A stretch of DNA of 64,000 nucleotides from Anaerobiospirillum succiniciproducens DSM 6400 (GCF_000482845.1 NZ_AXWV01000017.1:1-64000); one strand, 5' to 3'; positions 47,297 through 57,430 are shown, counted from the first letter of the stretch. Numbers and translations are program-made. The notes: generated by a model from the letters alone, not told the origin.

Positions 47297-50200
47297 TTAC
47301 TTTTCAGTGTTTAATGAGAACAGCGCATTCAGGTCTGCATTGGACATGCTGCCAATCCACTTCTCACCTGCAGCAACCGTCATATCGGCTAAGTCGCGCT
47401 TAGAGTTAATCATTTCATTAATGCGCTCTTCAAAGGTGTTAGCACAGATGAAGCGATAAACCTGAACGGTGCGATTTTGTCCAATACGATAGGCACGGTC
47501 AGTAGCCTGACTTTCAACTGCTGGGTTCCACCACAGATCATAGTGGATAACGAAGTTAGCGGCAGTAAGGTTCAGACCCACACCTGCAGCTCTTAAAGAT
47601 AAGAGCAAGATGCGCTCGGAGCTGTCGTTTTGGAACTTATCCACAATTTCCATACGCTCTTTTTGTGACAGACCGCCATAGAGGAACTGTGGAGTATGTT
47701 TAAAACGTGCACCAATTAAGTTTTGCAGAATCTTACCCATACGCACTGACTGTGTGAAGACCAAGACCTTGCCATTACTCTCCATAATATTGTCGAGTAA
47801 TTCATAAAGACGCTCAACCTTACCTGAGTCCTCAGGATTAACGGTATCATCTTCTTTGGCAAACTGCGCTGGTGAGTTACATACAGCCTTTAAGTTAGCG
47901 ATCAGCGCTAAAATCGTATGATTACGTGCGTTTTGATCAAGCTTATTTGACTCTAAGATCTTCATCTTCTCATCAAGCACAGCCTGATAGAGTGCTGCTT
48001 GAGTTGGAGTGAGCTCGCAGTACTGATCTGAAGTCATCTTCTCAGGCAGGTCTGAAATAATGGCCTTATCGCTCTTGAGACGGCGCATGATAAATGGCGC
48101 AGTTAACTTCTTAAAGCGATCTACAGCGTGCTGATTACGATCCTTTTCAATTGGGGATGCAAAATTATTCTTAAAGTCAGTAGTGCTACCAAACAGACCA
48201 CGGTTGACGAAGTCTAAGATGGAGTAGTACTCCATCAGGCTGTTCTCCACAGGGGTACCTGACATCGCAATAAAGGTATCTGCCTTGATAGTACGTACAG
48301 CCTTACTAATTTGCGCTGTAAAGTTCTTAATGGCCTGAGCCTCATCAATAACTAAGGCTGAGTACTCATGTTCATTTAACTTCTTGATACGGCTTCTAGC
48401 AGTACCGTAGGAAGTTAAGATCACGTCGCTCTCACCAAAGAACTTACCACGAGCTGTTCCATAGTAAGCACTGACACTTAAATCAGGAGCAAACTGTGCA
48501 ATTTCACGAGTCCAGTTAGTAATCAGGGAGGTTGGCACAATGACTAACGCAGGACGCTCTTTACTAATATTGCCCTCTTCTTTGAGCTTTAATAAGGTGG
48601 TAATTACCTGAACTGTCTTACCTAAACCCATGTCGTCAGCGATGATGGAGCCTACTTGAATGCGGGCATTACGCATCATCCACTCATAGCCACGTTGCTG
48701 ATATGGACGCAGTGTTGCGTTAAGACCAACTGGTGCACTCACATCCTGATCTTCAAGAAGCTTTCTTAAGTTCTCCTTGAGCCTATCTGAGCACACTACA
48801 GTGCTACCATCATGCTCGCCTGTTAATAAAGCCTCGAGCGCTTGGGCACGTGACATATCATTCATGGAACGATAAGTCTGATTCTCAAGAGCATTTAAGA
48901 TCACAGGATCGGCGTAAACAAATTCATTGTTAAAACGCACGATCTGTCCAGCATTAGCAAGCAGCATCTTAAACTGATCTTGGCTAATGACTTGATCTCC
49001 AATAGAGAGTCTCCAGTCAAAAGACACAGTTTCAGCTAAGTTCAAGAATGAAGGACGGGCAACAAAGACTGAATCGTCATCCATATCCATCACCATGGTA
49101 GATGAAGGCAGGACAAACTTTTGCAGGGCCTTTGGTAAAACAAGCTTAACGCCTAAGAGCTTGAGAGTAGAGCGTGCTTGGCTAATAGTAGAGAACACAT
49201 CCTCAATAGGCACGATCGCTACATTGTACTTAGAACTAAAGAGCTCATCTAAGCATGGAGCAAGGCTAGACAGTCGAGTTAAAGTACGCAAACACTCTTG
49301 GCGCATGGACTCAAACTGACTATTGGTAATGATGGTATGTAAAGATACAAAGCCAGTTTCATCAATGAGATCTTCGTAATCTGGATCCATGAGCTTTTCT
49401 TTAGAAAAGCCAATGAAGCCTAATTCCATACCAATACCACGATCGGCTAAAGATGATGAACCATAGTCCATATCATCATCTTCGTAATAAGTATCATCGT
49501 CTTCAAAAGACTGCTCATACTCTTCAATTAAAGAGGCATCACCTGTCTTGTCTGCATAAGCTTGCAAACGTGCAATGGTTTTCTCATGGCTTTCATTAGC
49601 CGCTTGAGCAATCTCGTTTTCGAGTTTGCCAAAGATAGTGCCGCCGTAATTGTTGTAATTGCTCAGATCAACAAAGCGCAGTACTGGAGTATATTGCAGC
49701 TTGTCAGTAGAAACTGCAGATAAATAAGTCTCTAAACGCAGACGTAAGCTACTCTCAGCAATCTCATGAGATCTGATATCAATGCTTTCGTGGCCAAAGA
49801 TAAAGTTAAGGTCAATAATGTCCTTTGGCAGCTTCTTATCAAGCTCATATGCAAAGGTTACATATGACTGAATGAAAGCCGATAAGACGGTTTCACCTAA
49901 AAACTTTGGATCTAAGTAATAGCGACGATCTAAGCGGTTGTATAAGAAATGCTCATAACCTTGCAGCGCCAAACCTACCTTAGTTACTAAGGTGGCGATC
50001 TCTTCAGAGCAAGATGCTGGTACCCAGCGACAGTACATATCATTACGATCGCTTAGATACAGTTGCGGCATAATCGCACGCTTTTTAACTAAAGTAGTCG
50101 CAATGAACCACAGATAGTACAGAATGTGGATCTCAGAGCCCTTGCTTGAGAGCATATTCTCATTTTGAATATAGCCTGAGAATAAGTTATATAAGCCAGT

Positions 50201-52288
50201 TGCACTCACTGAGTCAAAGTCGAGATCACCAAGCTGTGGGCAATGGATTAGCGAACGGATCTTATCAACATCTAAGTCCTCTGGCATCACAGCAACATTG
50301 CTAAGGATAGTGCCACTCTTAGTAGTAGTCTTCACTAAGATAGGACTTACGATCTCTAAAAGACCAGTGTTATTGAGGCAAAAGAGCGGATGACGAGCAA
50401 AGAAGCCATGTTTAGCAATAGGCTGTGCGCTAAATGGATTAGCAGGTACAATACCCTGATGGGCATACATGTCTTGAACGCTTTGTGAGCTCTTTTCGAT
50501 AAGACGAGTAAGTTTATTTAGCTCTGTCTTAGTAAAACGATTAGTCTTCTTGCGACCACGTTTTGACTTATCCCCATCGCCTGAAGCACTATCTTTTTCA
50601 GAGGCTGGAATAAAGTCAGCATAGAGAGGAACTTTGCCAAATAAAGCTGCAAAATCATCCTTAGTACCGTTATGCGCAATATCCAAGGCATTTTGCATAT
50701 CAAGATTGAAGCGATGCTCATCGAAAATAAGCACCTCGCGCTCACGCACATCCTTTAGCTGCTTAAAGGCTAAATCTGAGGCGCATTCTAAAGCGGCACT
50801 AATCCAGCTTTTAAGTGATCCTTGAGTAAATCCTTTAGCATCGTTGTTATACATACTTAAAAGCGAGTCGCCAATTTCTGGAATCTCGGTATAAGTAAGC
50901 ATAGCTAAGCTGCTAATACTGCCTTGATAACGACGCACATAGTCAGGCAGTTCTTTTAAGATTTGCTCATCTGCCTTTTGTGCCTCTGCATCAGCAAGGC
51001 TGTCACCTTCTTCATCGCCAAAGCTAATGTAATCCTCATTTGATGAGGCGCTCTCATTGGCATCAGGGGCTTCTTTATTAGCATCGCTAGGTAAGGCTGG
51101 CTCGATTCTATCTTCACGATAGAGCGCAGCTTCTGCCTCATCTAACAGACTTGGATCATAGCCAAGGCGCAAGACCTCGGCAGTGTGCTGATTGTATTCT
51201 TGCAGACGTGACTTGCAGCTTTGCACATGGGCAGCTATCTCAGAGACTAAGGTTTCCAACTTATGCTTATTGTTTTCAATAAGTAGCTGCTCGCGAGTTA
51301 AGCTCTTTTGTGCATCTTCAAGCTCTAAATTTAACTCGCTTAGACGCTCAGTCATTGCAAGAGCTTTCGCTGATGGGCGACCTCGTCCGCTTTTCTTTGT
51401 GCCGGACAAAGAGATCTCAAGATCTTGGATATCCTGCTTTTTAACAATAATGGCAGAATTGAGGTTTACAGCTCGTTCACGGGCCTCATCGATCTCTTTT
51501 TTGGTGGCGTTAAGTTTAACTTCTTGATAGTCAACGCTCTTAAGATCGTTATTGAGCTTCTCATCTAAAACCACAACATCTTCAGAGTAAGTAATTATGT
51601 CATCTGAGAAGAATAAGGAGGCAGCATCCATTGGTGATACTGCTAATAAATTCAGATTGAAATCGAGCTTTTTAGCGATCTTGACGATATCACCTGGCAA
51701 GCATAGAGCCTTGATGTAGAGTGCATCCATATCAGGAGTCTCAACACCAGTGGCATCGTCATTGAAGATACCTCTTTTTTCTAGCTCATCTTTTAAGTTG
51801 ACGCCAATGAGGTCAAACAAGATAAAAGGATTGGTATCGATAAGCTCGCTTACAACGTAGATAACAGCAGCAATGTGCTTACAAGGAATGGCGTAATCAG
51901 GGCAATTGCACTTCATCCCAATGTCATGCCATGATGTTGGGAAAAGCTTGATGCCGTTCTCTTGTGCAATCTTAAAGATACGAGGGTCGAGCTCACGATT
52001 AGACAGACGTGAAATCACTGCCAGATCGCTAATTAAAGCATCAATAAAATGATCACGAGCTTTAGCACTCACCCTATCAAAGGCTAAGGTTACTTTGTAG
52101 TATGGATGAAATCTACCCACTACGCAGGCAGTAATACGGCCTGTAGTAACATCGGCCTTAACATCAAATACCTTGTCGGTACGAGCATAGGTAAGACCTC
52201 GAGGAATACGATTAGCTAAATCGATTCCTTCTAAAGAGTCGAGCCACTTCTTACCCCACCAGGTAGTTCCATACTGCTTTCTTGCCAT
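47297..52288 (-). CDS. SWIM zinc finger-SNF2 helicase fusion protein
   Basis: 1663 residues. The N-terminus is a SWIM-protein module (TTWWGKKWLDSLE, GLTYARTDKVFDV). Its zinc site is C127, C129, C136, H138 in KCNCPDYAIPCKHIAAV. A coiled coil follows (about 265-365) with an AT-hook-like GRGRP near 300, then a long acidic and helical middle. The C-terminal SNF2 ATPase has Walker A DDMGLGKTVQ near 1220, the DEAQ box near 1314, AMSGTPVEN, and motif VI YRIGQNRTVQVYRF near 1600. In many bacteria the SWIM protein and the helicase are separate neighbouring genes. The role is presumably ATP-driven remodelling of nucleoprotein, but the substrate is unknown. AAGG lies upstream of the ATG. Confidence 0.9.
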   Translation of the reverse strand: MARKQYGTTWWGKKWLDSLEGIDLANRIPRGLTYARTDKVFDVKADVTTGRITACVVGRFHPYYKVTLAFDRVSAKARDHFIDALISDLAVISRLSNRELDPRIFKIAQENGIKLFPTSWHDIGMKCNCPDYAIPCKHIAAVIYVVSELIDTNPFILFDLIGVNLKDELEKRGIFNDDATGVETPDMDALYIKALCLPGDIVKIAKKLDFNLNLLAVSPMDAASLFFSDDIITYSEDVVVLDEKLNNDLKSVDYQEVKLNATKKEIDEARERAVNLNSAIIVKKQDIQDLEISLSGTKKSGRGRPSAKALAMTERLSELNLELEDAQKSLTREQLLIENNKHKLETLVSEIAAHVQSCKSRLQEYNQHTAEVLRLGYDPSLLDEAEAALYREDRIEPALPSDANKEAPDANESASSNEDYISFGDEEGDSLADAEAQKADEQILKELPDYVRRYQGSISSLAMLTYTEIPEIGDSLLSMYNNDAKGFTQGSLKSWISAALECASDLAFKQLKDVREREVLIFDEHRFNLDMQNALDIAHNGTKDDFAALFGKVPLYADFIPASEKDSASGDGDKSKRGRKKTNRFTKTELNKLTRLIEKSSQSVQDMYAHQGIVPANPFSAQPIAKHGFFARHPLFCLNNTGLLEIVSPILVKTTTKSGTILSNVAVMPEDLDVDKIRSLIHCPQLGDLDFDSVSATGLYNLFSGYIQNENMLSSKGSEIHILYYLWFIATTLVKKRAIMPQLYLSDRNDMYCRWVPASCSEEIATLVTKVGLALQGYEHFLYNRLDRRYYLDPKFLGETVLSAFIQSYVTFAYELDKKLPKDIIDLNFIFGHESIDIRSHEIAESSLRLRLETYLSAVSTDKLQYTPVLRFVDLSNYNNYGGTIFGKLENEIAQAANESHEKTIARLQAYADKTGDASLIEEYEQSFEDDDTYYEDDDMDYGSSSLADRGIGMELGFIGFSKEKLMDPDYEDLIDETGFVSLHTIITNSQFESMRQECLRTLTRLSSLAPCLDELFSSKYNVAIVPIEDVFSTISQARSTLKLLGVKLVLPKALQKFVLPSSTMVMDMDDDSVFVARPSFLNLAETVSFDWRLSIGDQVISQDQFKMLLANAGQIVRFNNEFVYADPVILNALENQTYRSMNDMSRAQALEALLTGEHDGSTVVCSDRLKENLRKLLEDQDVSAPVGLNATLRPYQQRGYEWMMRNARIQVGSIIADDMGLGKTVQVITTLLKLKEEGNISKERPALVIVPTSLITNWTREIAQFAPDLSVSAYYGTARGKFFGESDVILTSYGTARSRIKKLNEHEYSALVIDEAQAIKNFTAQISKAVRTIKADTFIAMSGTPVENSLMEYYSILDFVNRGLFGSTTDFKNNFASPIEKDRNQHAVDRFKKLTAPFIMRRLKSDKAIISDLPEKMTSDQYCELTPTQAALYQAVLDEKMKILESNKLDQNARNHTILALIANLKAVCNSPAQFAKEDDTVNPEDSGKVERLYELLDNIMESNGKVLVFTQSVRMGKILQNLIGARFKHTPQFLYGGLSQKERMEIVDKFQNDSSERILLLSLRAAGVGLNLTAANFVIHYDLWWNPAVESQATDRAYRIGQNRTVQVYRFICANTFEERINEMINSKRDLADMTVAAGEKWIGSMSNADLNALFSLNTEK

Positions 52289-52638
52289 AACAAAAGCCTT
52301 AACCTTATTGCACTTTGTTGAATCTACGAACCCGTTATTTTACAGCATATGTAGAACCTTTTGACAAAAAGGCAAGATCTTTTATAGCCAAGGGCATATA
52401 AGCATAATGCTTATTCATATCGAGAAAATACCTGACAGACCCACATGACAAGCTAAAGGATAAAGTTATCGCATAAGGATCATTAGAGTAATGCGAGCAT
52501 TGCATGCCATTTAGCTATGATGAGTGCGGCGGCTAGAAAGAAATAAGTGAGAAGAAAAAAAATGGCGTAGATAAGCCAGGGAATGAAGTAAATGAGGTAG
52601 GTGTTGTGTCTTGATAATGTTGTATCTATGAGTATAGG
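52289..52638. other. Spacer between the SNF2 gene and the tRNA operon
   Basis: 350 nt with no credible gene. It carries the SNF2 promoter; the tRNA terminator lies at its right edge. Confidence 0.5.
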
Positions 52639-52665
52639 CAAAAAAAAATCAAGCCGAAGCTTGAT
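52639..52665 (-). terminator. Terminator of the tRNA operon
   Basis: ATCAAGC / GCTTGAT stem with a 4-nt loop, followed on the minus strand by about nine T residues, just after tRNA-Leu. Confidence 0.9.
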
Positions 52666-52668
52666 GGA

Positions 52669-52752
52669 TGGTGCGGGAGAAGGGACTCGAACCCTTACAC
52701 CGAAGGCGCAAGAACCTAAATCTTGTGCGTCTACCAATTTCGCCACTCCCGC
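52669..52752 (-). tRNA. tRNA-Leu (anticodon UAG)
   Basis: A full cloverleaf can be drawn: acceptor GCGGGAG / CTCCCGC, A-box-like GGCGAAATTGGTAGACGC, anticodon loop TTTAGGT, a variable arm and GGTTCGAGTCC. CCA is encoded (52669-52671). It reads CUA leucine codons and resembles E. coli leuW. Confidence 0.97.
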
Positions 52753-52778
52753 AGAGTGGTGATTACTAAATCGTTAAA

Positions 52779-52855
52779 TGGGGTGGCTGATGGGGCTCGA
52801 ACCCACGACAACCGGAATCACAATCCGGGACTCTACCAACTGAGCTACAGCCACC
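52779..52855 (-). tRNA. tRNA-His (anticodon GUG)
   Basis: Cloverleaf with acceptor GTGGCTG / (C)AGCCAC, the extra G-1 opposite C73 that marks tRNA-His, anticodon loop TTGTGAT, TGGGTTCGAGCCCC arm and encoded CCA. Confidence 0.97.
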
Positions 52856-52888
52856 ATAGAGATTTAGAAATCAATTTTTGTTGACGCA

Positions 52889-52965
52889 TGGCGCGTCCTG
52901 AAGGAGTCGAACCTTCGCCCCACAGCTTAGAAGGCTGTTGCTCTATCCAACTGAGCTAAGGACGC
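52889..52965 (-). tRNA. tRNA-Arg (anticodon UCU)
   Basis: Acceptor GCGTCCT / AGGACGC, D-arm TAGCTCAGTTGGATAGAGC, anticodon stem ACAGC / GCTGT around CTTCTAA, T-arm GAAGGTTCGACTCCTTC and encoded CCA. It decodes AGA and resembles E. coli argU. It is the first gene of an Arg-His-Leu operon. Confidence 0.97.
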
Positions 52966-53016
52966 CCTGCAGGTGACTTCAAGCTACGCATAAGCCTGTC
53001 GTCTCAACGGAGGCAT

Positions 53017-53045
53017 ATGATAATGATTTGAACCTACCTTGTCAA
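53017..53045 (-). promoter_or_regulatory. Sigma-70 promoter of the tRNA operon
   Basis: On the minus strand a perfect TTGACA (53040-53045), a 17-nt spacer and TATCAT (53017-53022), then a GC-rich discriminator. The sequence upstream is AT-rich, as for UP elements. It implies a leader of about 45 nt. Confidence 0.88.
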
Positions 53046-53365
53046 CAGTTTGTAAAATTATTTTCAAATCTAGCCACAAGCACGCCTCAAAATAGCATAG
53101 AAATGCCATTTATAGCCTGTTTTAGGCTTTGGTATTGGAGCCGTCACAAACTTAATGCTACCAATTTTTTGCCTCTACACCCACTTTATAGCCACGAGCT
53201 TTTACCTTTTGCTACCTTGCCTGGTCTTTTCATAAACAAAGCAATGGCAAAAGGTGCGAGTTTAATGCTTTGAGAGTAAACTTTATTACAAGCAATGTTT
53301 TTGGTACCTAGAACTATTTGTCTTATCTTTTTGACAGTCTAGGTATTAGTCGAATGGAGATTCAA
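53046..53365. other. Spacer before the TauE-type gene
   Basis: 320 nt without a gene; includes the AT-rich upstream side of the tRNA promoter and the promoter of the next gene. Confidence 0.5.
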
Positions 53366-54196
53366 ATGTTTGGACTTGAATGGTCACAAATTATTATGAC
53401 CGTGGGAGTGCTAGCTAGCTGTGGCCTTCTAGCTGGTTTCTTTGCAGGACTTTTGGGCATTGGTGGCGGCATTATCTTTGTGCCAGTCTTCTTCTATGTC
53501 TTTATGAGCGTCTTTCATGTAAGTCCTGACGTTGCCATGGTCTTGGCCACCGGCACCTCCCTTACCTGTATGATCCCAACCTCGATTACAGCGGCAATTG
53601 CCCAATATAAACGCGGCAATACAAACCTCAACACTATCAAGGTATGGGCTCCAGGCATGTTATTAGGCGTGCTAACTGGCTCTTTAATATCTTCATTCTA
53701 TGGCGGTAAATGGCTGGCTATTTTGTTTGGCAGCATCATGATCTTAAATGCGCTCAATACTTTCTTCCGCGCTAAAGCCAAACCAATGCTTGACCATATG
53801 CCAAACAACTTCATTCAACGCGTCATTGCCTTTTGCATCTCATTCTTGTCTGTAATGCTCGGCATTGGCGGTGGTACCCTTACTGTTCCTGTGCTCAATG
53901 CTTGCGGTGAAGAACCACATCGCTCTATCGGTACCTCATCAGCCGTTTCTTTATTCGTAGCTGTGCCTGGTGCTATCGTACTGTTCTTAACTGGCTCAAC
54001 TCCTGACAATGCCCCAATGTTTACCATTGGCTATGTCAGCTTATTAGCTGCAGCTTGTGTTATTCCTTTATCCGTACTAACTGCTCCATTTGGCGTATCC
54101 ATCGGAAAGAAAATCAGCCCAGTTACCCTCAAGCGTATCTTTGCTGTTGCCATGTTCATCGTGTCCGTACGTATGATCGTAACTGGCATTAGCTAA
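53366..54196 (+). CDS. TauE/SafE-family anion exporter
   Basis: Inner-membrane protein of 276 residues with about eight helices. Two repeats of the family are visible: GFFAGLLGIGGGIIFVPVFFYVF near the start and SFLSVMLGIGGGTLTVPVLNACG in the second half, both with the GIGGG motif. Members export sulfite, sulfonates or similar anions; the substrate here is unknown. I chose ATG 53366 because GGAG lies 6 nt before it; an upstream TTG frame has no ribosome site. No sulfur-metabolism genes lie nearby. Confidence 0.9.
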   Translation: MFGLEWSQIIMTVGVLASCGLLAGFFAGLLGIGGGIIFVPVFFYVFMSVFHVSPDVAMVLATGTSLTCMIPTSITAAIAQYKRGNTNLNTIKVWAPGMLLGVLTGSLISSFYGGKWLAILFGSIMILNALNTFFRAKAKPMLDHMPNNFIQRVIAFCISFLSVMLGIGGGTLTVPVLNACGEEPHRSIGTSSAVSLFVAVPGAIVLFLTGSTPDNAPMFTIGYVSLLAAACVIPLSVLTAPFGVSIGKKISPVTLKRIFAVAMFIVSVRMIVTGIS

Positions 54197-54300
54197 AGCA
54201 AAATAATGAAGCAGCGCCTCTTGCCGCGAAGCATTCATTTTTTGGCCGTAGCTGCAGATTAAAAACAAAGCAGCATAAAAAACAAAGAAACATCAAAAAA

Positions 54301-54340
54301 CAAAAGGGCCGGTCTTATTAACTAGACCGGCCCTTTTGTT
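54301..54340. terminator. Bidirectional terminator between the TauE gene and the kinase-like gene
   Basis: Perfect 15-bp stem CAAAAGGGCCGGTCT / AGACCGGCCCTTTTG with an 8-nt loop, flanked by A- and T-rich ends. It serves both converging genes. Confidence 0.95.
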
Positions 54341-54360
54341 TAGTGCACTGCATGCGTAGA

Positions 54361-55275
54361 TTAAATACCTAAACGCTTAACCTCAGCACGTGCCTTTTTA
54401 ACGATATTAGAGCGATACCAACGTGGAATTGGACGAGTAAAGCCCTCAAAATCCTGCATAATGCGCTTAGACTGAGCCACCATACGTGCCTGCTCTTCTT
54501 TAGACTTACGTGCGTGCTCGGAGCAGCGGGTTAAAGAGTAAATAGCGCTATAAATAGCAAAACCAACCCAGAAATTAGCAGGGACAGTAACGCCACCAAA
54601 ATAGCCGTCAATCACACCAGCAACGGCACAAGGCATGGCTCCGGCGTCTTCACACTCAAAGAGCACTAAATCCTCAATAGCATCACCAAAACCATAACTA
54701 GCTGACGGCTTTAAGATGATGTTACCAGTGTCGGTTAAAAAGACGTTATCTAAGCGTAAGCCACCATAACGGCGGGTAAGCTTGTAATCGCCCAGACCAT
54801 CAATACGATCGATGATGGCAGATAAAATTGGGGTTTCGTGATTGAAACGTGGGCCCTTAGTTAGATAAGAGGTCAGCTTCTCATGAACTACATCACGACG
54901 AGCTTCGGCCTTATCTTTTTGTGGACCAGTCAGGGTATCCTGATGGATAAGTGCAATGGCTCGTCCTAGCTTCTTGCCGTTAGCGTACTGTAAGTGCGGA
55001 TCAACTACGGATAAGAAGTTCTTGAACTCACCCACATTCTGATAAGCAAATACAGCAGAGGTGTATTCATTGTCAGACTTCAATGAAATACCCTCAAGAA
55101 TATGGTTAGGCGCAAGATCACGGAATACCTGCGTGCTCTTAAACTGTCGGGTAATACGCTTCTTATTAGCCTTTACAGATCCCTGCAAAGCCAGAAACTT
55201 ATCATTTGCACCTTGCAGCGCTACATACTCATTGCCATGTAAATCAAATGAGACTGAGCGATATCCTAGTTGCAC
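54361..55275 (-). CDS. Aminoglycoside-phosphotransferase-like protein, probable pseudokinase
   Basis: 304 residues, soluble. The C-lobe follows the APH/choline-kinase pattern. LGRAIALIHQDTL lies near 103, the catalytic-loop position is RRYGGLRLDNVFL (168-180), and the metal loop is followed by GDAIEDLVLF. The catalytic HGD is replaced by YGG (170-172), although the Asn at 177 is kept. The usual I-D-F-x metal motif reads LKPS. It therefore probably lacks phosphotransfer activity. The N-lobe has no clear ATP-binding Lys. The start is GTG with GGAG upstream. It converges on the TauE gene. Family assignment is by pattern only, and an unusual active enzyme cannot be excluded. Confidence 0.65.
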   Translation of the reverse strand: MQLGYRSVSFDLHGNEYVALQGANDKFLALQGSVKANKKRITRQFKSTQVFRDLAPNHILEGISLKSDNEYTSAVFAYQNVGEFKNFLSVVDPHLQYANGKKLGRAIALIHQDTLTGPQKDKAEARRDVVHEKLTSYLTKGPRFNHETPILSAIIDRIDGLGDYKLTRRYGGLRLDNVFLTDTGNIILKPSASYGFGDAIEDLVLFECEDAGAMPCAVAGVIDGYFGGVTVPANFWVGFAIYSAIYSLTRCSEHARKSKEEQARMVAQSKRIMQDFEGFTRPIPRWYRSNIVKKARAEVKRLGI

Positions 55276-56167
55276 GCCTTTTTCTCCAACAATTGATGCT
55301 CTTGCCTGACCTCGGCATCCCCCGCAAAGCCATCCACATCATACTTAAAATCACAGCACCCTTTATGCACCATCTGCATATATAAGGGATTTTCCATGAT
55401 TATGACCATGTTATGTGATGATCTTGCTGTGCAAATGTTACCACACTAGGCCAAAACTTTCTTTTATTCGCCACTATATGCATCTCAATGGTACGCAAGT
55501 GGTGCTATTTCATGCATCGCAAGAAGATTAATGAGCACGCTCTAAATGGATAAGCTCATTAAATTGTTTGCTCTTTAATAACTATGTTGAGAAGAGCAAA
55601 TGCTGTGACGTTTCTCAAACTCAGTGGTCGGACAAATATCGATAAAAGATTAGCCAAGGCTAATAAGCTAAGGAATGGCTAAGCTGTGCGCAATGCGCAT
55701 AATATGTTAGCTAAAGGACGTGATCTACATTTAACTTTTATGATATTGGGGCTATAATAGCGGCCTTAACAAGAGACAGAAGTGGCATATATAAGCCATT
55801 TTACAACCGTCTTGATTACAAGATAGCTGTATTAGGCTTTAATACTTAGCTAGCTTAGCTCTGTAGGCTTCAATGCTTGATAAATTACAGCTGCTAAGAT
55901 CTGATTATGCGCCCGATGCCTAAGCTTACTTTAGCTTACTTGTGGAAGCTTGCATTAGCTTACTTTAGCTTATTTTTGTAAGCTCGCTTACGCTTGTGCA
56001 AGAAAGCACCTGGCATCTTTTATTTTTGCTAGCTAATTGGCCACTTTACATAGCACATTCACTAAAGCTCAAAGTACTTTATCTACCTAAGTTTAGGTAG
56101 GTCGGTGCCTGCGCTTATTAACTGTGCCATGTCTTAGCTATCGGCAACTCAACACGGGAACTTTGTC
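55276..56167. other. Long spacer between the kinase-like gene and sstT
   Basis: 892 nt with no credible gene. It contains AGCTTA-rich direct repeats (55923-55992) and an 8-bp inverted repeat CTACCTAA / TTAGGTAG near 56086-56105. It carries the promoters of both flanking genes. Confidence 0.55.
55923..55992. repeat. AGCTTA-rich direct repeats
   Basis: AGCTTACTTTAGCTTA occurs at 55923 and again at 55957, with further AGCTT-type words around. Confidence 0.75.
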
Positions 56168-57430
56168 ATGCTTGAGCCAATCAGCCCAAACAATCCTATT
56201 GCTAGGTTCTTTAACGCAATTCCTTTCATCATGCAGGTCATCATCGGCCTTATCTTAGGTATCATCATTGCGTTAATCTATCCGCACGATACTACTGTGA
56301 TGCCAGCTTTAGGCAGCCTCTTCGTATCCGCCTTAAAAGCCATTGCTCCACTCTTAGTTTTTGTGCTGGTTTCCTCAGCTATTGCACGTCACAACAAGGG
56401 CACTAAGACCAATATGAAGCCTGTGATCGTGGTGTATTTCTTCTCCATGATCTTAGCCTCCGTACTGGCTTTATCCATGTCCTACATCTTCCCTGTTACC
56501 TTCCCAACCTTAGCTGATGCAGCTAAAGATATCGCTCCTCCACAAGGTATCTCTGAAGTTCTCATCAACTTCGTGATGCAGGCTGTAGACAATCCAGTCA
56601 ATGCTTTATTACGTGGTAACTATGTTGCAATCTTAGTGTGGGGTATCACCTTTGGTCTGATGTTCCGTGTTGCTCACGAGCCTACCAAATTAGTATTAGA
56701 TGACTTATCTCAGACTGTTGCTGGTGTAGTACGCATCATCATCCGTTTTGCTCCAATTGGCGTTATGGGCTTAGTTTACAACTCCTGCACCCAGCCAGGT
56801 GGTTTTGCCAACCTTATCAACTACTTACAAGTAGTGCTGGTGTTAGTTGCTACCATGCTGCTCATCGCCTTCGTGCTCAACCCACTGATGGCTTTCATCA
56901 TCTGCCGCAAGAATCCATACCCACTAGTGTTTAAGTCCATCACTCAAAGTGCGGTAACTGCATTCTTCACCCGTTCTTCTGCAGCTAACATCCCAATGAA
57001 CTTAGCTCTGTGCGAGCGCCTCAAGCTGCCAAAGGACACCTACTCTATTTCTATTCCACTTGGCTGTACCATCAATATGTCCGGTGCTGCTGTTACCATC
57101 GTTATCATGACCATGGCTGCAGTACGTACCTTAGGTATCGAGGTTGACTTTGCCTCTGCCTTATTAATGTGTATCGCCTCTGTGCTGTGTGCTTGCGGTA
57201 CTTCTGGTATTGCTGGTGGCTCTTTAATGCTCATCCCACTTGCTTGCTCTATCTTCGGTATTAGCAATGACATTGCTATGCAGGTTGTGGGTATCGGTTT
57301 TATTATCGGTGTCATTCAGGACTCAACCGAGACTGCCTTAAACTCTTCATCTGACGTTGTATTCACCGCTGTTGCATGCCGTCAGATTGAAGTTCCAGCA
57401 GACTTTGAAGACCCAATTAAGAAAGCCTAA
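56168..57430 (+). CDS. sstT: Serine/threonine:sodium symporter SstT
   Basis: Inner-membrane member of the dicarboxylate/amino acid:cation symporter family, importing serine and threonine with sodium. The N-terminus is of SstT type (NPIARFFNAIPFIMQVIIGLILG). The re-entrant loop serine-rich motif TAFFTRSSAANIPMNL, the NMSGAAVTIVIM helix and the C-terminal SGIAGGSLMLIPLACS with VGIGFIIGVIQDSTETALNSSSDVVFTA are all present. At 420 residues it is standard. A GGGA element lies upstream of the ATG. It is followed by duplicated terminators. Confidence 0.96.
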   Translation: MLEPISPNNPIARFFNAIPFIMQVIIGLILGIIIALIYPHDTTVMPALGSLFVSALKAIAPLLVFVLVSSAIARHNKGTKTNMKPVIVVYFFSMILASVLALSMSYIFPVTFPTLADAAKDIAPPQGISEVLINFVMQAVDNPVNALLRGNYVAILVWGITFGLMFRVAHEPTKLVLDDLSQTVAGVVRIIIRFAPIGVMGLVYNSCTQPGGFANLINYLQVVLVLVATMLLIAFVLNPLMAFIICRKNPYPLVFKSITQSAVTAFFTRSSAANIPMNLALCERLKLPKDTYSISIPLGCTINMSGAAVTIVIMTMAAVRTLGIEVDFASALLMCIASVLCACGTSGIAGGSLMLIPLACSIFGISNDIAMQVVGIGFIIGVIQDSTETALNSSSDVVFTAVACRQIEVPADFEDPIKKA

